Shown here: in pieces, positions 39,316 to 47,316 of the stretch | Numbering within the stretch: position 1 is the first letter of the stretch | How the letters are laid out: each line of letters starts with the position of its first letter | Assembly (NCBI GenBank): GCA_018242625.1 | Contig: JAFEBO010000012.1 | Coordinates: forward strand, 248,001-312,000 | Source of the DNA: Planctomycetota bacterium | Lineage (GTDB): Bacteria; Planctomycetota; Phycisphaerae; Phycisphaerales; UBA1924 | Direction of reading: 5' to 3' | Length of the DNA stretch: 64,000 nt | The notes under the pieces: model-generated | The model's database searches: none | Seen by the model: the letters and a program-made list of their open reading frames with translations, nothing else | Told to the model about the DNA's origin: nothing | Made by a program: the position numbers and the translations under genes

Positions 39316-39533
39316 CGGCGCACCCCGCTCGCGCCTGCGGCCTTGCGGTCGAGGTGCTCGCGGAGTTCCGAAAGCCGCCAGCGAACGACCCGCTCACTGA
39401 GACGGATCGGCGCGGGGATGTCTCCCGTTTGGGCCATCCGCCAAACGGTGCGGGGATTGACGCCGAGCAGTTCGGCCACCTCGCGGACGCTGACGACCGC
39501 GACGTCGGCCATCCGATTCCTGATCTCATCCAT
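39312..39533 (-). CDS. Excisionase-type HTH protein (MerR/Xis-like)
   Basis: 73 residues from the ATG at 39533 (39512 is an alternative). VREVAELLGVNPRTVWRMAQ is a winged HTH of the helix_turn_helix_17/excisionase class (about residues 15-34), followed by GDIPAPIRLSERVVRWRLSE, the wing. Proteins like this either direct excision with the integrase or regulate the operon they head. It is the first gene of the leftward operon that ends with the integrase. Confidence 0.82.
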   Translation of the reverse strand: MDEIRNRMADVAVVSVREVAELLGVNPRTVWRMAQTGDIPAPIRLSERVVRWRLSELREHLDRKAAGASGVRR

Positions 39534-40061
39534 GAGTGCACACCCAGAGCGCCGTCGTGGCGCAGGACGTCGGGAGCCGCGGACGCACCGTGCGTCGCGG
39601 CGGGCGATTGGGTGGCTGGATTGGTGGATGGGTCGGTGGCTGGTTCGATTGGAGGTGTGGCGGGGAAAGAGCATCCCCGTACGCATCTACGCAGTTCCCC
39701 CCCGGAGTGGCGAGACTTGCTGGGACTTTCAGGGAATCGGGGCTCCCTGGCAGTCTCTATATCTGCGCGCCGCCTGAAAACTGTCGCGCGGTGTCGACGT
39801 ATGCGTCATCTTCTGTCACGGCCTGCACCTGTACCCCTCTGACGGACCCGCCGACTTGTTGCGCGGTGTCCCTACAAAGCATCTCGCCCGTTTCCAAGCC
39901 AGGTGACGACCCGAAGGGACAGTTTGTGCGAACTTCGGTCATCGCGTTGACGTGCGCGGTCATCTACTGGCTACCTATGCACTTGGAACGTCCCCTGCGC
40001 GCGAAATCGGGGGATACTGCCAAGATCGTGGCGCTTGGTCGTCAATCCGATACGATTTCCA
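39534..40061. promoter_or_regulatory. Divergent island control region with short direct repeats
   Basis: 528 bases between the leftward replication/excision operon and the rightward gene at 40062. Within 39606-39652 the unit GGTGGCTGG occurs twice at a spacing of 24 (39611 and 39635) and GATTGG three times (39606, 39619, 39647). Such iterated motifs beside a RepA-like gene may be binding sites for the ATPase or the HTH protein. No gene is supported here. Confidence 0.4.
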
Positions 40062-41420
40062 ATGGAGCATTTCCGCGTCCGCCCTTTGACCGAAGCCGAC
40101 TTTGACGAGATCGTCAAGGCTGCCGGCGGCGTGCGGGCACACCCTGACGCGGACGCTCGCGATAGGCCTGGTGCTGACTACTTGATCGCAGAGGCGGTCG
40201 TTGAACTCAAGTCTCTTGACGACGAGGGGTTGGCCAAGCCCGAGCGGCAAGCCAAACTTGCCGCGCTGTTTCGGTTGCACCAGCCGCATCGACCTGTCAT
40301 CGTTCTGGATCGCGCCGCTCTGCCCGAGGATGCACAGCGACACTACGACCGAATCCTGGAAGGCCCGATCAAGTCCGCCGTGTCGAAGGCGAGCAAGCAG
40401 CTCAAACAGTCACGAGCCGAACACCCAGGGTCGAACTCATCGGTGCTTCTGGTCATCAACAACGGCTACACCGGACTGGACCACACGGCGCTGCTCAGGA
40501 TGGTCGCCCATCGGGCACGGCAGGATACCCAGGAGGTCGACGGGGTGATCGTGGCTGGCTGCTACTTCTACAGCGACACGTTCGACAGCTACTTCCTGTG
40601 GCCGATCGACTATGTGCCGATCAATGTAGCTCGACCCTTCAAGGCGTACGAGACCCTCCGTGGTGCGTGGAATGCCTTTGCGGAGCGGTTCATGACCAGG
40701 GTTGTGTGTGGTGAGATGCCCGCGGACACGATCAAGGGGCCGGTCATCGACACCCAGTTCGAGATCGAGGGCGTGACCTATGTCAAGCCGGCGCCGCCCA
40801 TGGGCAAGAAGTCGGAGTTCTTCGCCCGAGGCAGGCCACGAAAGGACTCGACCGGACTGAAGCACTGCCCAACCGTCGCTCGCACGTTCCCCGACACGAC
40901 TCGCGAAGAGTGGCAGCGCATCGTCGCCCACCTGCCAGCAGGTCAGCGGCCCGGCGATACACACGAGGCGTGGATGCAGGAGCGTGCGGCCTGTGCCGCT
41001 GCGGACGACCCGATCAGGCCATTTGTGCCAATCAAAGTCAGCAATGAGGCATGGCTGACATGGTGTCTGACCAACGCGATGACGCCGAGCATGAAGGCTC
41101 TCGCTGCGTACGCCAACGATCTCTTCGAACAACGTATCCGTGCCGTGTTCGGCTCGGCTCGCGAACGCACGCGAGCCGGAATCGTGCCCTCGCGCTACAT
41201 CCTGGTCGCCACCGAAGAGATCGGCCAAGAGAGGGCGAACGACGTGTCACACATCGCAGTCCTGACGGAGCGATCTCACGGCGAGCCCGTTATCCGGGAG
41301 TTGGTCACCAACGCGCGTATCTTCCACGAGCACGCCCTCATGCTTGCCTGCGCCTACGCAGTCCGCGAGGGAATTGACATGGTGCTGTGGCAGAAGCACC
41401 TGGAGTATGCGTGGGTCTAG
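40062..41420 (+). CDS. Putative PD-(D/E)XK nuclease-like protein, uncharacterised
   Basis: 452 residues from the ATG at 40062; an in-frame TTG at 40035 is less likely. Near residue 45 lies GADYLIAEAVVELKS, an acidic residue followed by E-L-K at the spacing of a PD-(D/E)XK active site, then LAKPERQAKLAALFR. The rest is not recognised; the middle has a beta/alpha pattern (VLLVINNGYTGLDHTALLR, DGVIVAGCYFYSDTFDS) and an aromatic region. It stands convergent to the restriction-modification genes and has a separate promoter. A role in defence is inferred from the motif and place only. Confidence 0.6.
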   Translation: MEHFRVRPLTEADFDEIVKAAGGVRAHPDADARDRPGADYLIAEAVVELKSLDDEGLAKPERQAKLAALFRLHQPHRPVIVLDRAALPEDAQRHYDRILEGPIKSAVSKASKQLKQSRAEHPGSNSSVLLVINNGYTGLDHTALLRMVAHRARQDTQEVDGVIVAGCYFYSDTFDSYFLWPIDYVPINVARPFKAYETLRGAWNAFAERFMTRVVCGEMPADTIKGPVIDTQFEIEGVTYVKPAPPMGKKSEFFARGRPRKDSTGLKHCPTVARTFPDTTREEWQRIVAHLPAGQRPGDTHEAWMQERAACAAADDPIRPFVPIKVSNEAWLTWCLTNAMTPSMKALAAYANDLFEQRIRAVFGSARERTRAGIVPSRYILVATEEIGQERANDVSHIAVLTERSHGEPVIRELVTNARIFHEHALMLACAYAVREGIDMVLWQKHLEYAWV

Positions 41421-41485
41421 CCATCGAAGGATGTCTTCGTCGGCGCTTCTGTGAGACAAAAGAGAGAATACGCAGCTTGTCCGAA

Positions 41486-42427
41486 CTACTTTTTGTGCGG
41501 CCCCAGGAACTTCTCGCCGTTGAAGTGGATCATGTGATCTGGACTGTCGGCGAGCCACACTTCAGTCTCCCACGCGATGTCGGCGACGTACTTGCGGAAC
41601 GTGGCGGCATCCGGGAACGCCGTAACGTACACACGCTCAGCGCGGCACTTGCCGAAGGTGACTTCGAGTTCTTTGTGCCGCTTCGGCGAGACCGGCCCGT
41701 GCGAGGTGACAGCCTCGACGAGGAAGACCCAGTTTTTGTCCGGCTGGTAGAGCACCACGTCAGGCAGTTTGTCGTGCTCGGTCAGCGTCACGCCGAGATC
41801 GGCAAGCGCCTTGGCGTCCATCACGACGTGCTTGTCGGCGGTATCGCCGAGATAGAGCACGCGGGCGCCGGGGGCAAAGCGCGGCCCGAAGTCACGGACC
41901 ACCGCCGCTTGCAGCTCGTTGTGGACTCCGGCAGAAAGGGAGACTTCGGTGCCGTCGGAGAGCACCAACGCAACACGGTGAAGTTCCCGCGTGCCCCGAT
42001 AGGCGGTCTCCAGACTTCCGAACTGCTCCTTGAACGCGGCAACGGCGTGGTCGAACGCGAGCCCATGCCCGAACGCCGCGATCACGGCGAGGGCCGGTTC
42101 GGTCAGGCGATAGGCGTTCTTTCCGCTGTTGGTCGCCCGTGTCGGGTCATCAGGGTTGCGGTCAACCAATCTCGCCTGCTCGAACTGGTGAAGGGTCTGG
42201 CGACGGATGGTTTCGCGGCTGTTGGGCGCGTAATCCTTCTTGTACGCATCCCGCATGAAGTCCATGATGTCCACAGTGCGGAGCAGGCTGGCCTTGGCGG
42301 ACTCCCACGGCGTCTTGGGCCGCAGCCCGGCGAGCGCGAGCAGCGTGAGCGCGGAGCGTTCGTTCTGCTGCGCCCTGGGCAGCCCGAACGCGGCGAGGAT
42401 GGAAATCGCGTCATTGGTTCGGCTCAC
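41486..42427 (-). CDS. Type II restriction endonuclease, BsuBI/PstI family
   Basis: 313 residues from a GTG at 42427 that overlaps the methyltransferase stop (GTGA), the family's usual length. The C-terminal half has the recognisable block LPDVVLYQPDKNWVFLVEAV then TSHGPVSPKRHKEL, with aspartate and glutamate of the metal site. Enzymes of this family cut CTGCAG, so that target is predicted but not shown. The N-terminal half is a helical DNA-binding region (SRTNDAISILAAFGLPRAQ). A longer in-frame reading exists upstream but would lie inside the methyltransferase gene. Confidence 0.9.
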   Translation of the reverse strand: MSRTNDAISILAAFGLPRAQQNERSALTLLALAGLRPKTPWESAKASLLRTVDIMDFMRDAYKKDYAPNSRETIRRQTLHQFEQARLVDRNPDDPTRATNSGKNAYRLTEPALAVIAAFGHGLAFDHAVAAFKEQFGSLETAYRGTRELHRVALVLSDGTEVSLSAGVHNELQAAVVRDFGPRFAPGARVLYLGDTADKHVVMDAKALADLGVTLTEHDKLPDVVLYQPDKNWVFLVEAVTSHGPVSPKRHKELEVTFGKCRAERVYVTAFPDAATFRKYVADIAWETEVWLADSPDHMIHFNGEKFLGPHKK

Positions 42428-44004
42428 CCGGCGTCCTCCGCCGCGCCGTTCAGCACCGATGGCGATACACCGAGCACGTTGAGCACCGCCGCCTCGATCT
42501 TCTCGCGGTCGTTGCCGTCGAGCGAGCCGACTCGCTCGCCAATCCGGGCAATCATCTGAAGGTCTGGGAAGGGAATCGTGCGAATCTCGGTCGCGTTGAC
42601 CTGGGTGTTCCCGCTGAGCACGCGGAAGTAGCGGTCGAGGAGCGCCGAGTTGAACAGGGCGACCAACCCGTGAACCTCGGCCTCGGTCAACTCGCGGGTC
42701 GTGTGCGTGACATAGTTGAGGTGGTTTTCCAGCCCGATCGACCCTTCCCGTGCCGATGCCGACGGGATGTACGGCGAGGCCGTCAATCGGCGATGCTCTT
42801 CCTTGGCGCTGAACCGTCGGAGGAGCACGTAGTTCCGTGCGGGCAACAGCAACGCCGCCGCGCCGTTGGTCGCGTGCAGCGCGATGGGCTTCGATCCCTT
42901 GGCGATGGGCCACACCGTGGCGTAGGGTCGAACATTGTGGATCGAGAGGAGCGGAACCGCATCCGCGTGGTCCGCAGTGTCCATCAGGTACTTGGTGGCG
43001 CGGAAGGACACGACGGGCCCGGTCGAAATCCGCAGGCCGCGATTGGCGAACGTGTCCGACCACGATTCGACGACCCGCATGACCTCCAGGTCCGACGCGG
43101 CGGCGGGGAGCCGGATCACGCACGCCCCCGCCGGGTCGTCGATGATCGTGCCGGCCGCTCGCGGCATCGGCTCCGCATCCTCAATGTCCGCGCCGTGCGA
43201 AACGCTCACCAGCACCTCGGGGGACTGCTTGGTCTGCCTAGCCGCCACCGTGATGATGCTCTCCTGCAAGACTTCCGACTCTTTGAACGTCGCCCGCCGA
43301 GACTCGAACAGATGGACATGCTGCAGGCTCATCCGGGCGAGCAGCCAGCGCCGGAACTCGCGGAAGTACAGCCCGTTGCAGAAACTCCGGGGCGTGATGG
43401 CGATCAACTCCCCGCCCGGCCGCAGCAACTCGACCGCGGCGGCCATGAACAGGGCGTAGACGTTCGGCTGCCCGTGCACGATTTCCGCGAACGCCCGGGC
43501 CTGCGGCGAGTCCTTTGCGAGTTTCGAGTACGGCGGGTTCATCAGCACGACATCCGCGTACCCGGTGCGGGGCGACGGCGAATAGAGCGACGCCGCGGGG
43601 CGGCGCAGAACGAAATCCTCCTCGTGAACCGTCGCATCCAGATGGTGCCCATTCGCCGCGAGCGCTTTCCGGCACTCGGCGATTGTCTGCCGGAGCGCCG
43701 GGAGCACCGCCGGGTCCGTCTCGTACAACTCGGCGGTCACGCGGCGCGGCTTGGGAAGCCCAGCGATCCGCTCGCACAGTGCGGCGGCCAGCACGCCAAC
43801 CCCCGCGCCCGCGTCGATGAACCTGAACTCGTCCCTGATTCGAGAGGCCCGGGCGGCCATGAAGCGGGCCACGCTCGCGGGCGTAAAGACCTGGGCGATG
43901 GCACGGCGATCATGGTCCGCGGTCGCGGCGACATGCCGGGCCGTCCTGCGGACGACCGACGCCACAAGCCCCGCGTCCTTCGCGAGGACCAGTTCCGCCG
44001 TCAT
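42424..44004 (-). CDS. DNA adenine-N6 methyltransferase (PstI/BsuBI type, gamma class)
   Basis: About 526 residues from the ATG at 44004; upstream ATGs at 44031 and 44052 and a GTG at 44124 are in frame, and no start has a strong ribosome site. SAM-binding motif I is FIDAGAGVG and the catalytic motif IV is NPPYSKL, in the gamma-class order, with QVFTPASVARFMA ahead of motif I as in this family. It protects the partner's site from the restriction enzyme coded next to it. The gene follows the uncharacterised 360-residue protein and precedes the endonuclease in one leftward unit. Confidence 0.9.
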   Translation of the reverse strand: MTAELVLAKDAGLVASVVRRTARHVAATADHDRRAIAQVFTPASVARFMAARASRIRDEFRFIDAGAGVGVLAAALCERIAGLPKPRRVTAELYETDPAVLPALRQTIAECRKALAANGHHLDATVHEEDFVLRRPAASLYSPSPRTGYADVVLMNPPYSKLAKDSPQARAFAEIVHGQPNVYALFMAAAVELLRPGGELIAITPRSFCNGLYFREFRRWLLARMSLQHVHLFESRRATFKESEVLQESIITVAARQTKQSPEVLVSVSHGADIEDAEPMPRAAGTIIDDPAGACVIRLPAAASDLEVMRVVESWSDTFANRGLRISTGPVVSFRATKYLMDTADHADAVPLLSIHNVRPYATVWPIAKGSKPIALHATNGAAALLLPARNYVLLRRFSAKEEHRRLTASPYIPSASAREGSIGLENHLNYVTHTTRELTEAEVHGLVALFNSALLDRYFRVLSGNTQVNATEIRTIPFPDLQMIARIGERVGSLDGNDREKIEAAVLNVLGVSPSVLNGAAEDAG

Positions 44005-44124
44005 GAGGGTGTCCGTACCCGGAGGTGCCATTGGCGTAGGGTACGCAAACATGCTCTCGGCTGCACGAACGGGGGCCGAATACACACGGATTCCGGCGGG
44101 GCTGCCGGCCGCCCCGGCGTCCAC

Positions 44125-45207
44125 TTACTCCGCTCCGTGAACCGGCTTGCCCTTCACCAAAAGGTCGTTGGGGAAGTCGTCGGGGATCACGCCGTTGGTA
44201 ATGCGCGTCTTCAGGAATGGCGTAGGTGTTCGCGTCACGAGCGTACGTGACGCCTCTTGAAACTGGCAGACCGCGGTTCCTTGTTCGAAGAACGGCTCCG
44301 GGTCAATCGCGTGAGTGGCGTGGGGGTTCAGAAACAGATAGCCACCGTCGGCCAGCGTCTCCCTGTAGTTTGCGGGGTGAGCCTCTTGGAGGTGCAGCGT
44401 CCCGGTCGACACCATGTACCATTGCGCAAACACGCGCTCCTTGTCGTGTCCGTTTCTCAGCGGATCAGCGAAGAACTTGCTCGTTGTGGCCCGAGGATTG
44501 AAGTACACGGCGCTTACTTCTACGTTGCTTTGATCAAGGAAGAAGCCGAAAGGGACCGTCGTGCCGCTCGAGGTCCGAAACGACTCAACCCTCCGGTGGC
44601 CGACCTCCTCCAGATAGCCGGATGCTGTGGAAGCAACGATTGGATCGCAGTACTGGTACAGCACGCGGGTCATCGCCCCGAAGCCCTGCATGACAAAGTG
44701 CGGCGTGTCGTACGGGTTGACGCACAGCAAGAATGGCCGATCCTTGACGGCAGGTTCGTTTGCATAGGTGCGGTAGTGCTTCAGCTTGCCGTGGAGCGCG
44801 CCCGACAATTTTGCGCACGTCTGCTCGTAGAACGCTTCGCGGTCGAGAGGCACTTCATGGATCGGTGCCCATACAGGGGCTTGCCCTGGGCTGGAATCGA
44901 TGATCTTGGCCTCGGCGGCTATCGCCCCTTGCGGCGCGCCGAGCACGAAGTCCGGCCGATCCTTCGGGCGCGTGACGGTAAAGCCAAGGCTCAGGAACAT
45001 CCTGTAGAGGTAGATCTCCCAGAACGCAGCGGAGAACTTGGTTTGAAACTCGTGCGCGATGTTCCCGTTCGTGTCGGCGAAACCGTCGGCCCATCGCTGG
45101 AAGCACGCACGATCGGTCGGATTCGCCGCGAGCGAGCGGAAGTGCGGGTGTAGTCGCTCCTTCGGAAGGTCTGTTGTCCAAAGGTCAGTGGATTTGGCCG
45201 CGCACAT
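44125..45207 (-). CDS. Putative PD-(D/E)XK nuclease-like protein, uncharacterised
   Basis: 360 residues. In the N-terminal third are AAFWEIYLYRMFLSLGF (a conserved glutamate) and then DRPDFVLGAPQGAIAAEAKII, which fit the E, PD and E-x-K of a PD-(D/E)XK nuclease fold. The rest is beta-rich and unrecognised. It sits directly before the methyltransferase gene (stop at 44125) and is probably cotranscribed with the restriction-modification pair, so an accessory role in the same defence system is a fair inference. No membrane segment. Confidence 0.65.
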   Translation of the reverse strand: MCAAKSTDLWTTDLPKERLHPHFRSLAANPTDRACFQRWADGFADTNGNIAHEFQTKFSAAFWEIYLYRMFLSLGFTVTRPKDRPDFVLGAPQGAIAAEAKIIDSSPGQAPVWAPIHEVPLDREAFYEQTCAKLSGALHGKLKHYRTYANEPAVKDRPFLLCVNPYDTPHFVMQGFGAMTRVLYQYCDPIVASTASGYLEEVGHRRVESFRTSSGTTVPFGFFLDQSNVEVSAVYFNPRATTSKFFADPLRNGHDKERVFAQWYMVSTGTLHLQEAHPANYRETLADGGYLFLNPHATHAIDPEPFFEQGTAVCQFQEASRTLVTRTPTPFLKTRITNGVIPDDFPNDLLVKGKPVHGAE

Positions 45208-45398
45208 TCACGATTCTACCGGCGGGCCCGAGGGAGTCGTTGCCCAGGCGCAGCGGCTGCGTCATTCGCGGCGCGCGGATCGCTTTGGCCGGTCGGACAG
45301 TCCGGGCGGGTGGTGCCGCATTGTTGCTGGCACGGTCGCGCCCGCCGCCGGCCCTGTCAGGGAAGACCAGGTTCCCTCGCTGGCTGGGGTGCAGACAT

Positions 45399-45950
45399 TC
45401 ATTCGTTCGACCCGGTTGGAGCGGCGTCGGACTCGCCTGGCAGGGACGCAAGGAACAATTCCCCGCGCCTTCGGGTTGCGCCGATGATCGCATCGTCTTG
45501 AAGTGTGGCCTGGAACGCCCCCGGGAAACTGCCGCCATTTCCATCGGAAAGGGTCAACATGATGGCGTCGGGCGCATTGCCGAGTTCGACGAGCCGAAGA
45601 AACGAATCAAACTCGCTGATCGAAAGGAGCTGATATGGGAGGTGGTCGCATCCGTCCTTCAGAAGTCGGTCGCGGACCTTGCTGCGGAAGAGGAGGCCGT
45701 TGCCGGAGGGAATGGAACCGTACGTGACGACGATCCCATGACACGGGCGAGCGGGCAAGCCATGCGCGGCCCATTTCCCAGAGCTGATCGCGCTGGCGTG
45801 CTCCGTCACTTGCCGCACTGCGCCCGCCACACGATTGACCAGCGCATCCGCGTCAGCGGGTTCTCCGATGCAACCCGAACAGGCTCTCAAGGACGCAATC
45901 CGGACGCAGCGGCTCAAAGAACGGGTGTCGAAACCCGAACGCACGAATCC
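45399..45950 (-). pseudogene. Truncated gene remnant beside the inverted att copy
   Basis: An open frame on the minus strand that runs from just after the terminator of the inverted tRNA fragment to a stop at 45399. From about position 45850 downward it reads like real protein (GIVVTYGSIPSGNGLLFRSK, DHLPYQLLSISEFDSFLRLVE), but no start or ribosome site lies upstream and the apparent N-terminus comes from the tRNA. I read it as the 3' part of a gene cut off by an earlier rearrangement. A short intact gene starting from an internal GTG cannot be excluded. Family not recognised. Confidence 0.4.
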
Positions 45951-45959
45951 CACAAACAC

Positions 45960-45988
45960 AAAAACCCTCGGAATTTCCGAGGGTTTTT
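45960..45988 (-). terminator. Terminator after the inverted tRNA fragment
   Basis: A 13-bp perfect stem (45960-45972 with 45976-45988), loop of three bases, with T-runs on both sides. On the minus strand it follows two bases after the tRNA-Asp core, as a native tRNA terminator would. Confidence 0.8.
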
Positions 45989-45989
45989 C

Positions 45990-46036
<47 letters not shown>

Positions 46037-46201
46037 AGTTGTGGCTCTTCGGAGAGCCACCGTCAGCAGGGCAGAAACCGTTTTCGTGACCCTATCCGGG
46101 CCGATCAACGCGGGCCAGTTACCGGTGAGTTTTGGGCCAGTTTGGAGGTAGTCTGCGCGCACTTGAGCGCGCACTGAGTCCAGGGCCAGTCGCGACGCAT
46201 T

Positions 46202-47212
46202 TCAGGACGCACACAGTTGCTTGCGTCGCAGGATGTCCGACGGCAACTCGCCGAAACAATCCTTGTATGCACGGGAAAAATCGCCGAGGTGCCAGAATCC
46301 GCACTTCAGCGCTTCGGCCGTGACCGTGGTCGAGTGAGGAGTTGCAGCCCGTAACGCGCGGCGCACCTGATGGAGTCGCAGACGCGTCAGGTAGGCGATC
46401 GGGGTCATCCCCATGATCTCCTTGAAGGCGTTCTGCAGCGTCCGCTCGCTCACGCTCGCTGCCTTGCACAGGTGGGTCACGTACAGAGGCTCGTCCGCGT
46501 GCTTCAGTGCGTAATCCTCGGCAATCTGTACGATCCGGCTATGAGCACGCTGCGTGCCGTCGCGCGGCGCTCGCTCGGCCTCGACGGCCGACCCGATGCT
46601 TGAAAGGAGCATCTCAAAGAGCTCGCCTTGCGCGACGGAGTTCGTCTGGGGCTCGTCAAACACCTCGGGGTGTTTCGCAGCCGCGTCGGCGACACGTCGT
46701 CCCCACTCGAAGAGTTTGGGGCCGGCGCCGGGGCTCCTCTGCAACAGTTCGACACCATGCGGGATCAAGGACTGGTCTTCGCGTTGCCGAAGACGCAGGT
46801 GCGCCCGGACATCGTCAGGGGGGACGAGAAAGGACACGCTCTCGTACCCAGCCGCAACGACAAACTCCACCTTGACCCCCGATGTGCTCGCCAGAACCCG
46901 GTCTGGCCCGACTGGCAGACCATTCAGCGTGCCAGCCGCGCGCGGGCCGAAGGCAACATACGCCACGAGACCGCCGCGCAGAACCGTGCGCGTCCGAATC
47001 GGCAGGTTGGTCGACTGGAACAGCAGCACGCTTCTACCCAGGCGGACCACGACGCGCCGGGCCCGCAGGGGATTGGCTTCCAGTTGCACCGCGTCCTGAT
47101 GGATCACCTCGATGTCTTCACCCACTGCCGTTGGATCGGTGATCTCGACGACCGTGACCGCCAGCGAAGGACTGGGGGTGACGGGTTCGGTTAGCGGCGA
47201 CGGGCTCTTCAT
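46202..47212 (-). CDS. AraC-family transcriptional regulator
   Basis: 336 residues. The C-terminal 100 residues hold the two HTH motifs of AraC proteins (VTHLCKAASVSERTLQNAFK and then FWHLGDFSRAYKDCFGELPS). The N-terminal 220 residues resemble the cupin-like sensing domain of the EutR/OruR type. It diverges from the sulfatase gene and most likely controls the catabolic cassette. The effector is unknown. Confidence 0.88.
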   Translation of the reverse strand: MKSPSPLTEPVTPSPSLAVTVVEITDPTAVGEDIEVIHQDAVQLEANPLRARRVVVRLGRSVLLFQSTNLPIRTRTVLRGGLVAYVAFGPRAAGTLNGLPVGPDRVLASTSGVKVEFVVAAGYESVSFLVPPDDVRAHLRLRQREDQSLIPHGVELLQRSPGAGPKLFEWGRRVADAAAKHPEVFDEPQTNSVAQGELFEMLLSSIGSAVEAERAPRDGTQRAHSRIVQIAEDYALKHADEPLYVTHLCKAASVSERTLQNAFKEIMGMTPIAYLTRLRLHQVRRALRAATPHSTTVTAEALKCGFWHLGDFSRAYKDCFGELPSDILRRKQLCAS

Positions 47213-47316
47213 GTCTGCGGAATTTCGATAAACGGCACAGCCTGCTGCTTCTAGAGTATGGAATGGTAGTCCTCGTTCTTTCCCCGCTGGGAAGCGGAAA
47301 ACCGCGAGTGGACATC

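Noticed and set aside
42428..43123. An N-terminal extension of the restriction endonuclease frame
   Set aside because: It lies inside the methyltransferase gene; the GTG at 42427 overlapping the methyltransferase stop gives the family's normal length.
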